A stretch of 64,000 nt of DNA, taken from assembly GCF_963662255.1 (NCBI RefSeq), contig NC_085051.1, positions 50,755,101 through 50,819,100 on the forward strand, given 5' to 3'. The notes below the pieces were generated by a model. It was not told the DNA's origin. It ran no database searches and saw only the letters and a list, made by a program, of their open reading frames with translations. This document shows positions 26,001 through 41,000 of this stretch, in pieces. The stretch is from Cinclus cinclus. Its lineage: Eukaryota > Chordata > Aves > Passeriformes > Cinclidae. Each line of letters begins with the position of its first letter. Within the stretch, counting starts at the first letter, position 1. Position numbers and translations under genes: made by a program.

Positions 26001-29000
26001 ATATCAGAAGTATCAGTTTACCTAACTAGAGAACCATTTAATATTGTTTTCTTTCCTTTGCATTTTAGATTTTGATACAATGTTTTTCTTTTTCCTTCCA
26101 AGTGCTCTAATGAGGCTGTATTTGCTGCAGATTTTCACCCTACTGATACAAATATAATAGTTACCTGTGGAAAATCACACCTTTATTTTTGGACACTAGA
26201 AGGCAATTCCCTTATTAAAAAGCAAGGATTATTTGAGGTAAAATAAAATATTTCTCTAATTTTATGTTATACAGTAATGATACAGTCATACAGAAGTAAG
26301 GTTTAATAAGGTTTGAGTAAGTCAAAACAAGTGATCATTATTAAACTTGAAACGTTGCAGAACCTCAGGTGGCACTCATAGTAAGGCACAGAGAACTTTT
26401 CCATAGGTAAAACTTCCACACTGAAATTTTGAAATGCCACTTTGAACCCACTGTTCTTTTTATTCTTTTTGCTATATTCTATTTGCTACATTCCCCCAAC
26501 CTCCCACCCACAACCAGTGCAAAATAACATTATCTTAAAACTCTCTATGATTAACTTAGGTTAAAAAACAGAAAAGAAATAAAAAAGAGAGAGAGAGAAT
26601 GTGATGGAGGTGATTTTTATTTTGTAAGAGGAATGACCCCATAAAAACACATTTGTATGAATTTTCTTCCCTTTTCCTGTGTTCTGCTCAGACACATGCA
26701 CATATGTCATTCAAATACAGATTAAGATGGCCCCTATTTGGTAAATATCATTTTTATTTCAAGATTTTGATTTGGTTTTGTTCTTGAATATAGCCTAAGC
26801 TGTACAGCACTTGCATGCACAACTGAGGGATATTTGCAATGACTGCAGATAACTCCAGTGACTGCTAGTTAACTGTTTGGGGAGTCATGGCTCCCAAGGA
26901 TAGTCAAAACAACTATTTACAACATCAGCTAATCTACTTCATGTAAAATCAGGGGGAGATGCTGAGACAATGCATTTAAATTTTGTTACGTTTAATTTTT
27001 CATGCATTTTAAAAGGATTTTTCTCTCTGTTCTGGCTCTGTTGGTCTTGATGATGGTTAGAGCTGGAAAAGGGTGGTGGCCCTAGTGTAGAACAGCTCTT
27101 AGTTTGGTGGAGAAAGAGGTCATACACATAGGTTGTCAGCAAGGAATGTGTAATGTCCTTAGAAGTTGCCAGTGATGTTTTTATTCCCTTACACATTTAA
27201 TTGTACTGTTGCTATCAATGTCTTAAATACAGGGGTTTCATTACTGAAACCTGGGCTTCTTTCATGAGATGATTTCTTAATTCTTATACCATAGCCAAGC
27301 CCTCTAGTAATATCTTTTTTCCTAGAAACTTCAGGCTTAAGAATTATAATAATAAATCTTGTTTGAAACTTCAGCCATATCTAATTACCCAAAGTCTTTG
27401 GCATTCTGCAGTAGCTGGGGGATTTGGTTTATCTCAGAGCATTCCTGGTCATGTATTACCTGCTGGCAGCCTTCTCACTCATTCTGTCCCCAGCTTGCAA
27501 TCAAAGGGTACAGGACTGGGCCACAAACCTCAGCTGATGCATCTTCTGCCCTTGCACAGATTATTCTGTTTAGACTGTAGGAAAGTATTTAACTCTTGTA
27601 GATAATTAAGTAATAATAGAACTGTGTAAGACTAAACTAAATTAACCAAATGCGTAAAGTTAAAATCCATGGGTTGTGTGTTGCTGTGAATGTGTATTTT
27701 TCATAACCATGCAGAAACAAGAGAAGCCAAAGTTTGTCCTGTGTGTGACCTTTTCTGAAAATGGTGATACTATTACAGGAGACTCAAGTGGAAACATTTT
27801 GGTTTGGGGGAAAGGTAAGATAAAATTTCATTATTAACTTCAATCTTAATATTAGACTGTGAGTGTAGACTTGAGTGTAAAGCTCCATTACAAGAAGAAT
27901 AAATTTTGTTTTATCTTTGTCTTTCCCAAAACCAATCCAGCAGATTATGCCTGGATTCTTTTCTACAAGAAGCTAAAGGATGTCTGTACCTAACTGCTAG
28001 AGCACAAAATTCTATCAAATGTGTTCCCTGTGGTCAAATACTGAATCACAGAGCTATGTCAGCATGTGGGGCTTTTATTGATGTAAGAGATGTCACAAAA
28101 ATAAATCTTTCTTTAATCACTATATAGAGAAAAATCATTGTTAATGCAACTGATGATCTCCAGTCTCCTATCCTGTCCCTCTCTACTGTTTGCAGAAATT
28201 ATGCCTAGTGACACACGCTTTAAAAAATACAACAAATAGCAGTATTTGTTTTCCTAGGAAGTCAAGCTAAAATGTATTCAGATCTAATTGAATTCCTGAG
28301 CCTTATTTCAGATGAACAGATGGATAGTAAGAACTTCTTACAAAGCATTTTTTAGTAAGAAGAGACCTTTTTTTAGGCAGCAGAAGGCAGCGCCTGCCAG
28401 AGGGCAAACAGCAGCAACATCCTAAATGTTTAGTTAGTGCCTGAGATGCCATGCATAGGAATAAGGAGAATCCCTTAAAGGAGGCCTTATTAGTTAAGGA
28501 AGAAGGGATATGGATGACAGCTTTTTCCTATTTACTCAGTGTTTTTTCCCAAGATACTACTCAAATGCATAAGATCCTGAAAACAATACAGTGAATCAGT
28601 TATACAGCTGAGCCTTACTGAGCTGTTTATGTTGATTTCTTTTTTTTACCAAGGACTGTCAGCTAATTATCTCCTTGGCCACTACACTGCTGAGGACAGG
28701 GGTGGATATGGTGTTTGGAACTTGGCTTCTCATTTATTTCCCTCTCCTTTTTCCTATGGTAATTTAAAGCAAGGCACTTCAATACTTTTCCTTCTAAACT
28801 GACTTCAGAAATTGCACTATCACATGTCCCTGTTCTTATTTTTATTTTGGACTGCCAAACAGACAAGAGATACAGGGGCAGTGCACTGCTCAGGGACAAG
28901 TTTGCCATCATGCTGGTAGACTAATTTCTGCCTTGACTGCAAGCAGCCTCTTTTGCCCTTTCTTCCAGAAATAAAAGGGAATTCTCAGTGTGCTCAAGAT

Positions 29001-32000
29001 CTCAGCTTCTGCCAGCTCTTTAGGATTGGACAAAAGTGTTTTTCTTGTTTTTCTATCTCAGTACAGTGTACTTTCTATGTCTTCGCTACTTTTGACTCAG
29101 AGCTCTATGTGCAAGAGAGGGCTGCTTCCACCAGGTCAGACTACCCTTAGCAAAAGCTTCTCTTAATAGCAATCAGTTGTGCTTGACACATAGCCATAGA
29201 CGTGGATGAAGGAAAACACCATTGTTTTTTCCTAACTTGCATCAGCCCCTCACTTGTGCTAAACATCATGTTAGCCAAGCTTTGATGCAAGGTGCACATT
29301 TCAGTAATAGAATCACTAGTAATCATTTATTTGTACTCCATAATATTAAAGATTCACCAAATCAGAGATACTTAATCTAAAGTAGTTGGTTTTGACAGTG
29401 TTGAATCTAAGAAGCTACTTGAACAAGCCAAGTTCATCAATAAAGAAGTACAGGCTCCTCTGGAGAGTGATCAACACATTCTGCCAGATGTACAAGGACC
29501 TCTAGCTTAGTCAGATTTCGGTACAAGTTCAGGATCTGGAGGCTGCAGAATATCTTTGGAGGATAAAAGTGACTGGGTTATGAGTTTTTTACTGATAGGG
29601 TATGTAGTGCTACTGCAGGTCAAATGTGATGTCATTGTTTTTCTTAAACCCCCTTGAAAGGTTTAAATGAACCTATTTTACTTTGTCCATTATCTAGACT
29701 GAGTATGTATACTTATAATTTTTGAGGTAGAGGGAATATGTCATAAGATGCACTAATTCAGCCTCTTCTGTATGTTTGTGTGTTTTGGTCCAGCACCCCA
29801 TGTCCACTGTTATCATTATTTAAACGCTTGAGAGATAGTAGAGAAATGGAGGGGGGGAAATGGGCAGAAAGGAGGTGTTAAACTAAGTATTTCAGTAGTA
29901 ATGCCTTTTTTTCTTCTGTTCAGGTACCAACAGAATAAGCCACGCAGTTCAAGGAGCACATGAGGGTGGAATATTTGCACTGTGTATGCTGCGAGATGGC
30001 ACGCTGGTCTCAGGAGGTGGAAAAGACCGAAAGCTGATATCTTGGAATGGAAATTACCAAAAAATTCACAAAACTGAGGTGATATCACTTATCTTGAAAT
30101 TATTCTGCTGTTTAAAATTAAATTCTCATGTCCTCTGGGCAGCTTTTTTAATCAATAACTTTTCTTATGACTATGTATTCTATGGGAGAACAAGTCAAAG
30201 GTAAAATACCATCTTTTCATATGCTGAGTTGGAGAGGACTCATCAGGATCATCGAGTCCAACTCCTGGCTCTGCACAGGATACCTCGTTTTCAGTCCTTG
30301 GGTCATTCCTATGATTCCCTATTCATTAACATAATATTTCCTTTCTAAGTTCTATGGTAACTGGAAAACAAGTCTTGTGTTCGTATCTTCCCATATTATT
30401 TCTTCCTTTCTTTGCATTTAATAATGTGAGGTAATGTTTAACTTCAGAGTATTGCAGTATTGAAATGTTTTTATATATTCCTCTTTCCCCAAATGATGTC
30501 AGGATTTATTGACTGTGTTAATACTTAGAGTATTTCATTAATTTCTTGGTAGATGTGGTTTTTTAAATGTAATTTAAACAAAATTTGAAAATTACTCCAG
30601 CTGCTATGTAGGAACTTAAAAGATGAATGCAGAGTTTGTTTGGACTGAACTACTTTGATAGTTCACATACTGAATGTAAGGGAAGAATCAGCAGAAAAGT
30701 CTAAGGAAGGGCTTCAACTCTACTATGTAATATTAAACAATAATTAAATAATAATATTAAATGGGGCAAATACATATACAACTGGAATGGCATGTTCATT
30801 TTTTAGGACAGCACAAGCAACACGCTCGTTGTGCTGTTTCTATCTGTGGTGTCCTTCTTTTTCTCTTTTTTGTTCATATTCTGGTATTCCTTGTTATTTT
30901 ACATCTTCCCTTGAACTTTATTTTAGGTATTTGCACTGGCTCTTTCAGAACCTAGGCTGTAATTAAAGAAACATTCATTGCAAGAAAATGCTCTGAGTAG
31001 AAATGCTTAGTCTGATATCACAGCTGCAATTAAATTATATTGAATTATTGAATTACTTTTGTGTTTCTTGAAATACTTGGTTTATCTGAGTATTCTGTAG
31101 ATAAGAATGTCTTGTCTTGGAGTGTTATAGAAGTTACTGAGCTGATGCAAGTTGTTATAAAGTTTTGCAAGACTGGCACTAGTATAAATTTATTTCATTT
31201 TTTTTCACTGTGCAATATTTATTAAAACACATTTGCTAGGCAACATGTCTTTAAAAAAGGCAACACCTGACAAATTGTCTGACTTATCTATCCCTTTGTC
31301 TGTTATGACCACAGATTCCAGAGCAGTTTGGTCCAATAAGAACAGTAGCAGAGGGGAAAGGGGACGTTGTATTAATAGGAACCACCAGAAACTTCGTCCT
31401 ACAGGGCACTCTGTCAGGAGACTTTTTCCCAATCACCCAGGTAAGCCAGGTTTCCTTACAAGAACACTTCTAACTGTGTAGGAGCAGTAAAGATTCTGTT
31501 TAAATTTAATTTTCATAAGTATGCATAAGATTTATTATAGCAGTGCTTTCAGCAATAAGAATCATTATAAATATGTATCTATCTAGTGCTAACATATTTT
31601 TGGAATGTTTTAATATATAGTTTGGTCATTTTAATACTGTTTGACCATGTTTAGTTCTGGTGGCCTGTCCTTATCTAAAAACATCTCTGCTTGTGTAGGG
31701 TCATACTGATGAGCTTTGGGGACTTGCAGTCCATTCCTCTAAGCCTCAGTTCTTCACATGTGGACATGACAAACACATTACACTCTGGGATGCAACCACT
31801 CACCATCCTATCTGGAGTAAGATTATAGAGGTACAAATTTATTAAATACGGCTCTCCTGTTAGAGAAATTCTCTAGTCATTTTGGTTTTTCTTAAGATTG
31901 TTGTTTAAAAATACCTTAAAATATTAACTTGAGGGGAAAAATAATTTCATGTTAACCTATTTTTGTCATAGAGATCAATGTGAAAGCTTTTGAATCTAGC

Positions 32001-35000
32001 TCTTCTGAGTACAAGTTAGATTAAATGCACTGTTTGAAACCCTGGTTTATTCAATGAAATATCATAGCATTTGCTATGAAATTATACTTCAAAAAAATTA
32101 GGAAATTTTCTTTTCTAGAATGCTGTAGTGTTCTAGAACTGTGCGTAAAAATCCTGGATCTCAACAATTCTCTGAAATTTTCTTTAGAGTTAGTATTTCT
32201 TTTAATTTAGTCACTTGCTTATAATTAATGAGGAAATCCTTTCCACCTAACTTCTAGGGCTGGTAACTACCAGTTACTAAAAATATCAACAGGTTTACTG
32301 AAACAGCTACAATGTGATACTGTTTAAAAATACAGAAAATTACGGACACAAGAATTTCTATGAGATGGATCACTGGACTGGGTTTTTTGCTTATATTTTA
32401 AAATTACATTTTAATGGTATGAGAAAAAAAAAGCTATATTGGTATTTTCTGCTATAATTGGAACTGGACAGGTGTTAGAAAGAAAATGCTTACCATGTTT
32501 TTAGGCATGTGTTTAAATTGCAAGAAAGACACTAGAGCTTTACAAAGTAAAATGTTTTAAAATTGCACATTCAAATAAGAAACCCAGTTTATGCCCTTAA
32601 TCTCCCACTGAGCTGCTGCGTGGCAGATACTGGAAAAAGGTGTTGGTGTGTGTAGGAGTTAGGCTTTACCCCACCTGCAAAGTTCCACATACCTTTGTTG
32701 AATAAGGGACTTACTTTTCCTTAAGACTGTAAGTAAACTGCAGCTTTGATGCTTAATTCTAAGGTCAGCTCTAGTTTAAGAAGTTATTTTTATCTTTTAC
32801 TTCTTTTTGATTTGTTGAGAAGCTGCCATTGCCAATGCCATTGTTATGAAATCACTTGCCGAATTATTTTTAGGCAGTAAAGAAAACAATGGCCTTGTAT
32901 AGAGGGCAAAGAAGTTAATTGGATAATAATTCAATTACTTAAAAATGCGTTTTTACCCCTCAAGTTTATATTGAAAGAAAAAAATTACCCCTAAAAATCA
33001 ACAAGATAGTTTTATTGTGTTCCAGAGACAGATAATTGAATTATATTTTTGTTATAACTTGATAACTCGGACTGGTAATAAAGTGTGCTCCTTTCTGAAA
33101 CATTTCAGGATCCAGCACAATCTTCAGGCTTTCATCCTTCAGCATCTGTTGTTGCAGTAGGGACGCTGACTGGAAGGTAAGAGGTGCAGAGCTATACCTT
33201 GGGCACCAACAAACACTGATTTTTCCCACTCACATCCAAGTGCATGTTCTGGCTTTGCAGATGTATGCAATGACACAACTTCACTCCCTACTGATCTCTG
33301 TTGAAGGTCACAGTGTAATTTATTTGTATCGCCTTAGTGCCTAGAAACCCCAGGCTTGGACCAGCACCCTGTGTTTGCTGAGTGTTGCATGAACAAAGAG
33401 ATGGTTTCTGCCCTGGGAGAGAGACACTGTAAAATCAGTGGGAGGAGGAGATTTAGAGAGGGCAGGAAGTCTAGGTTAGCTGTGAGACCAGGCACGGTCA
33501 CACATATGTCACCATACCAGAGACCTAAATATTAAATCTTTGTGGCCCCTGGGAAAAAGGAGAGGCTAAAAGAGGACTCTGATGTAGTGAGTTAACTTTG
33601 CTGATGTGGAGGGAGATTTCCTCCCAAGGCCTTTAGGGCTGCATGGAGGAAATCACATGGAAAAGTTTTTGCGTACTGGAAAATGTAGCAAGTGGTTCAT
33701 GATCCCTAATGCAATGACAACCAGAGGCTTTAAAAAATTTGGTGAATGTTCCACTGTGCTAGACATAATGTAAAAATGCACTTTAAGAGACTTGTTCTGC
33801 ATGAAGAGTGTGAGAAAACGGAGGTGCAGAAGAGTATTTTAGACAGCAGGTTGAGCCCTTGGTGACATCAGTGGCAGCTGCTGAGTTTTATCTGTGGTTG
33901 TCTCTCATAGGAGGGACTGCCTTTGCCTAACTTCATCCTTTCCTTTAATGTCACTTGAGGGCAGACTTAGCTGTTAGTACTGAAAACAGTTCCAGTTCAC
34001 TGAGAACATATAGGAAGCTTGTAGGTTATGAGGAAAGCTTATTTCAGATATTATATCAGCCCTAAAAATAGGATTTACTTTTGTTACTGAATGTACTTTA
34101 TTTACTAAATAAGTTATAACAAAAGGAGAAGCTTTGAGAGGAATCTTCTCTTTGTGTTTAGTAATCTGGTGCAAGTATTGAAATGCAATTTTTATCTTTG
34201 TACTTTCTACATGTTTCCACAAACAAATTTTTGGTTCATTAAAATTAATTAATTAAATAATAATTAAAAAAAAATAATTCACTTTAAAATAAATTAATTC
34301 ACCTCTTTTTTCTATCAGAAGAGAGTGGCCCCGATACTTGCTTCTGTTTTCCCTTGCTCTAGGATTTAATGCAGGCATCAATTCAAACATCAGCATAGCA
34401 CAGAGAGGAAGGTCTCTAAGGAGAAGGGACATCACAAGCAATGCTTACTTTATTCTTATGCATGACATATTAAAACACACTAAAATCTGAAGACTGATAT
34501 TGGGGTCAATGCCTGAACATTTTTATGCTTACAAGAGATGCGAAAGAAACTATCCTTGTGTTAAAGTAAAACTAGACAAAACTGAGTAGCAGTTGCTGTT
34601 TTTCTCTTCTTGGTATAAAACTTATGCTATTTTGACAGAAGAAAAGTTGGTCAAGATTACAGTAGATTTAAATTCCTTATGGAATGATTTATTGGCCTCT
34701 TTCTGTGTTTACAACAGGTGGTTTGTGTTCGACACAGAAACAAAAGACTTGGTCACTGTACACACAGATGGAAATGAACAGCTGTCTGTAATGCGTTACT
34801 CACCAGGTTTGAGAGCATTTATTTGCTGGGGAAAAAAAAAGGCGTTGAATTTTCTATTAAATTAGGGGTTGGTTTGTTGTAAAATAGGCCCCTGTTTGCC
34901 ATACTGAAGTTCAAAACAAGTGTGCCATGAAACATTGGCAGGACTTTATGGGTAGAGTCTTAAGCTCTAGTTTTGTTTTCCCTCCCTCCCCAGCACATCC

Positions 35001-38000
35001 AATATGGTTTCACTGTGAAGAAGGGAAGAAAAAACGACTTAATGCTGTAGGTTGCTGCAATCAAGTTAGCCCTAAATGGACTGTAGCTCCTTCCAGCTAA
35101 ATTTTAAGTGTTTTTAACAGTAATATCTGTTAGTATAAAATTGCTGTTATGTAGCCTTGATAGATAAATCAATATGCAACTGGAAAATTAAAAACATACT
35201 TTCATTTATTTACTTTTCAGTATCCAGGCCTTTAAGAACAATTCCTCTTGTCTGTGACATACAAACTTTTCAAAAATAGCCTAAGTTCTTTCTTACAGAA
35301 ATAATTGCAGTTTCACTTTTGTGTTTATAGATGGAAACTTCTTGGCAATAGGTTCCCATGACAACTGTATTTATATATATGGTGTAAGTGAAAATGGAAG
35401 AAAGTACACTAGAATTGGCAAATGTTCAGTAAGTAACCTTTTTTCTCCTGGTTCAGTATCAACATGCAATGTGTATTAATACTGTCACATTGTGGCACAC
35501 TGTTAGTGCAGTTAATACAATACTTTTTCTCTTTGTAGGGTCATTCCAGCTTCATTACTCATCTGGATTGGTCTGTTAATTCACAATATCTCGTGTCTAA
35601 TTCAGGAGACTATGAAATCTTATACTGTAAGTAAGAATTATGTTTAGTCCTTTAGTGCAAAGTTCAGGCAGTCTAACACAGATTTAAAATTTAAATGAGA
35701 CCATGTAACTGCCAAGACCAAGCATATGTTTTAATTCATCTGGTGTAATCAGAAATCTATACAATTTGAAAATTAAATATGTTACGTGTTTTTTTTTTTT
35801 CTTTTGTAGGGATCCCCTCTGCTTGTAAACAAGTCGTGAGTGTTGAAACAACTAGGGATATAGAATGGGCCACTTACACCTGTACTTTAGGTTTCCATGT
35901 TTTTGGTAAGTATATTTCCTCTTGCAAGCTCTTACCATTCTTCTTATTAACAAACACTTGGAATGCCAACTTTTGCTTATGAAACATGACTATTCATAAT
36001 TCAGGGAAAAATACAGAACTTCTGCTATGCCATTTTTATTACAATCTGTCTTCTTGTTTCAATCCAGAAAGACTCTGATTTAATATTCTTGCTAGCTTCA
36101 AGTACAAATATCATATTACAACATAAGTGGGAGATAAGGAAAAAAATCACACACTGCCCTTTCTGTCACAGTAGAACAGTTTTTCATAATTTTTAATTTA
36201 AAGTACCAGTTCTGTGAAATTGTCATGTATTTAGGTAGTTACTGGGTCAAATCCCCTTACCAAAAATAGTTTCATTTGCTCTTGTTACTGTGCAAACACA
36301 AAATTGATTATAGTCTCCCTCATTAGCAACTTACCATGTATTGTGATATGGTCTGTAGCAATTAAATTGAGTGAAAGAAATTTAAAAAGAAAAACATAAC
36401 AAAATCCAATAGTTGGTTTCCATGGGACTTCTCTTTTGCTAGTTTTGAAGGATCCACTTTCCCCAGTGTAGTGTGAAGCTTTGCACTTGCTCTACAATGT
36501 TTGCAGAACTGGCCAGATGGTTACTAACACTGAGTACAAGAAGCTTCAAATTCTTGAGTCCTCAAGAGGAAATAGGAAGCCATGGTAGAAGTTCAGAGAA
36601 GAGTCTGGTTTAGTATAAGTGGTAAACAAGGAATATTTGCACCCATGTTTCAAGTAGAATAGATTGCAGTGATGTGTTTGGAGGCAGCCAGAAAGGGCAT
36701 ATTTTCAGTGCCTGAAGATGCTATGGCAGTAGCAGTATGCTGGGAAAACACGTTCAAATTTTCTATCATTTAGCTGACAAGCAGTGTTTGGATATCATTT
36801 GGATATCACAGCATGCAGATTTAGTAAAAGCAGGAAATCCTGGAAGATTGGCTGCATGCTGACATAATGTATTTTTCATTTAAGGGATAGAGGCCCTTAT
36901 GAAACTATTAAAATATTTCTGGGGTTTGAGTACACCCTACACATAGTTGCAGAGCTACAAATTCTTTGCATTTAGCATCACAGGTTCAGATACACTAAGG
37001 TATTAAATACTTTATGTGAAGGTTCCTTACTTTTCAATTCAGATTCCTGGAAAATACAGTGCTATTAGAATCTGGGGCTGCTTTAGGTGCATAGAAAGTC
37101 AGAGGAGAGAGGCATGCCACACTGGAGAGGGATTCTCCCCATGCCTTGCAGTAGATCAGCTTTTTGAGCCAGACCATGGGACAAAATAATCTGCTCAGGG
37201 GGAAGGAGAGATGACACTGATAAAGCTGAACTGCTACAAAACCCAACACTTTTTAAAACATTTCTTTAATGAAAGATAATAAAAGACTTACTACGATTTG
37301 ATGACAAAGTCAGTTAGTGCCTACTACTTTCAGTAGGGAAGGAGTAATTTGGAAAGTTGAAATAAGTCATGCATTTTCAATGTATTTGAGTGTGATGAAC
37401 CTTGTTGTATCTGTAAACTGCATCTGGTTAGTGTCAACTTGAGACCATTAGTACTTATTTTCAACACTTCACAGAGAACAGGCAAAGTACTGAAAAACTG
37501 AGGAATTAATGCAATATCTGCAGGACCATATATATACCTTCAGAGCCCATATGCAGAGGCTAAAGTGAGAGGCTAGAATGATAAACTGAAGAAGCACATA
37601 GATTGTGAGGTGGAAATCAGTCCATTTTTATTGGAAGTCCATCAGTACTTTGGGGCCTCAGAGCAGCCAATTAAAACAGTCTTCACATACTTGCTGGGAT
37701 GGCCCCACAGAAGCAGCAATTACAGCATCCAGGATGTGGGGCTTCTGGCATATTGATTTTTCAGTAGCTATGGCTGACTGAAACTAGGGATATTTTTTCT
37801 CTCAGGTAGAACCACATAAAAATCTCAAACTATGCACAGCACCCACAGATCAGCATAACCAATGCAGGGGGGAAAGGAACACTGGTCTGTTGAACACCTG
37901 TCTTTGAGCATGGGAACAGATTAGTCAGTCTGGAAGTGTTTAGAGATGATTCAGCTGAAAGTCAAGAGCATGTAAAGAAGTGTGCTTGAGGGAGGATGTC

Positions 38001-41000
38001 TTAGTCATACAAACACAAATATGTGAAGGAGCAAAGACTAAAACACTTACTGATCTTTAAGCTCTTTCAAGAGCCAAGTGCTGCTGGATACACAAATAAG
38101 GTGTCAGTTCATAGCACATTCCCAGTTTTGAAAAAAATAGTGTTTGAGGTGAAGGACAGGAACAGAAGAAATCTAAGATGCTGTACAAACCTGACAACAT
38201 TGCAAGAAAAGCAGAGCTCAGACTAGTTGGGTTCAAAACCGACAAGAACACTGTAAATTGAATGTTAACATTTGTTTGAATATATTTATTAAATAGCATG
38301 CATGATAAATCAGCAGGTAAAGTTTGTCAGTGGTATAAATCTTTAGGATTAGCAAGTTTCTTGAGAAACAGATAAGTGGTATGAAAAAAGGAAGGAATTC
38401 AATAGAGCCAAAGAGGAGGCTCCCCACTAGAAAGGCAGAACCCAGTTGTACAAATGCAGAACAGATGAGAGCAGATCTGCACAGAAACATCAGATTACTC
38501 TTGCCTACGAACTGAACATGAGTCAACAGCATTATGCTGTTGTAGGAAAGGCAGATACATTAGTGAGATGTGTAATGAAAAGGATGCCATGCAAAATGTG
38601 GAGCAATCATCCATTTATTAGTATCAGCTTCAGTCACAACTGGAATGGTTGCTTCTGGTTTTTGTATATTGGACCAACAGATAATGTGCTGACTAGCAAG
38701 AATAATTAATGATCCATCTAAATATTGTTCTGGGAGAAGAGATGAATGAATTTTAGAGATGAGGAGGAAAAAATAGCATGACATCAGTCTTCAAATGAGA
38801 GAAAAGAAATGGTATCTTACAGGTTTGCAGAGGATGAGAAAATAAGGACTACTTTTTCAGCAAGGGGGATTCAATTTGCATATTCATAAAAACTGGTGAT
38901 GAGGTACTGGGATGAATTTTGAAAGAACCAAGATATTCAAAGAAAAACCCTGTTATTATCCTTTCCCATTTCAAAATGGCAGTCTCATTTCTTTAACCAT
39001 TTCCTTCAGGGGTTATTTCCAGCTTGTCATAGTGACCTGTTGGGAAGACTCCTGCCTCTTTTCAGCTAGCATTTGATATTCATATAGCCTTCTCCTTGTC
39101 AAAGCAGATATTTTAAAAAGCTTTTCTGTGTCTCTTTGTTCTGCATATTCTTAATTCCACAAATAGCAATTATTGTGTTTCTTTGGAACTTCCATTTCTT
39201 TGGGCCTCTTTTACTACCCCTGATCTAGCAACACAGTGTTTCCACACACATCAGGAAAGTTTAGAGCAGTCTAGAAATCAGACTTTGCATTTTTTTTACA
39301 GCAATTTTTAATTCCTTATAAAGACATGGAATCACCTCCTTGTAGTGAATTGCTGTGCAGTGATACAAAGGCTGTATTTGGGAAGAATCCTAGTGATTGA
39401 AGGATAGCTGTTCCCATGGTGCATGGTGAATGCCCACTGTGGGGTTAGAAGTATCCTGAAGAAGGAGGAACTGGTGTGTGATCTTGGGATACTTGGAGTG
39501 TGCTGTTGAACTTGGAAGTTCTTAGGGGAGTAGCAACTCTCTCAACCCTGACCTGCAGCAGCACCAGTGGAGTGTGCACTCGAGTGGGCAGGGCTGCAGG
39601 GGCACACTGCAAAGGATGAGTGACACAGGGCCAGGCACTGAAAATCACAGAGCCAAGACATGGCAGGGGTTTTGCCAAGTCATTATGGCAGAACATGCAC
39701 TATAACTGAAGATGACAGTGGTCTCTGAAAGCTTAGTGCCCTTAATGTTGAGTAAGGATTAGATAAAATCTTAATTAGAAGATCATAACCAAAAAAGGCC
39801 TGCAGTACTGCATACAATATCCTGACATTTCAATAACTGGGTGGATTTTAGTAAAATTGCAGTTTATTACAGGCAAGTATTCAGAGATTTTAAAGATGTG
39901 GTGCACAGATTTGGTCTCTGCACTGTTAACCTTAGAGTTTGATTTTAGGACACTACTTTGTGCAAGAACAGCAACGAGTACAGTATGTGGGGAAGGAAGA
40001 GAAGTTCTTCCAGTCAAAAAAAAGCATTTAAAAACCTTGTTGTAGGTTCAGTTCCTTTTCAAGGGATCTGTTAATTAATGAATAATAATTTAAACTATAT
40101 TACGTCTTTTTTCATAGACTTTAGACGTTAGTACTACAAATAAATTAATTTTGGATCATACTCTAGTCTGAAAATCATACCCATGTAATATGAAAGGAGT
40201 GTGTTATACATGAGAAGGGAAAATAAAAGAAGTAACTTTTACTATTCCACATAACCATATGATAATTCTTTTGGGCTCAGACACATGACTAATTCTGCAG
40301 AATTTGTCTTCTCAGAGTAAAAAGCACTTTGCTAACTAGAGGGAATAAAACATTTTTTCTGTGCTTGGTTATCTATTAGGATCTGGACTTAGGCTGGTAT
40401 GGAAGTACACATTCTGATTCAGATGCAGTTATTTTTATAGTTGGTTTTTTTTTTTTCCTTAAACAAGTCATCCTTTATTAATATTTTAACAGAAACTTAG
40501 GCTGTCACTTTTATCTCCATTATAAAAGCCCTTAATGAGTCCCTCTGTGTTTCAGGTGTATGGCCTGAAGGTTCAGATGGTACAGATATCAATGCTGTCT
40601 GTCGGTCCCATGGGAGAAAACTGCTATCAACAGGAGATGACTTTGGCAAAGTACATCTCTTCTCATATCCCTGCTCACAGTTTAGGGTAAGGTATTTCCC
40701 CAAAATTTACTCTTGTAGTTTGCACAAATGCATTAAATGTTGTTTTTCTATGAACAAAGAAACCCAAATCTAAACACATCAAAACAAGAAGAATGGGAGT
40801 ATTTATACATTTAAGGGATTTATTTAAGGTTGATTGAGACAGCAATTAAAGTTAATTTAATATTGAAATACTTTAAGAGAATGATGTGATTCGTTGGTTT
40901 CATTGTTGCATGAATGTTCTAAAGAGATGTTTTTATGACAGCTGCTATTCTCACTAATGTGGTGTTTTCTAGGCTCCCAGCCATGTGTACGGTGGACACA

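Larger units (their letters stand above)
33177..34717 (+). other. EML1 intron with MIR-like SINE and AT-rich tract
   Basis: Contains an ancient amniote SINE at about 33320-33436 and a TTAATTAATTAAATAATAAT-type low-complexity tract at about 34238-34305. Confidence 0.6.

Noticed and set aside
28390..28408. Weak CTCF-like match (CGCCTGCCAGAGGGCAAAC)
   Set aside because: Several mismatches at informative positions; well below the 22962 site.
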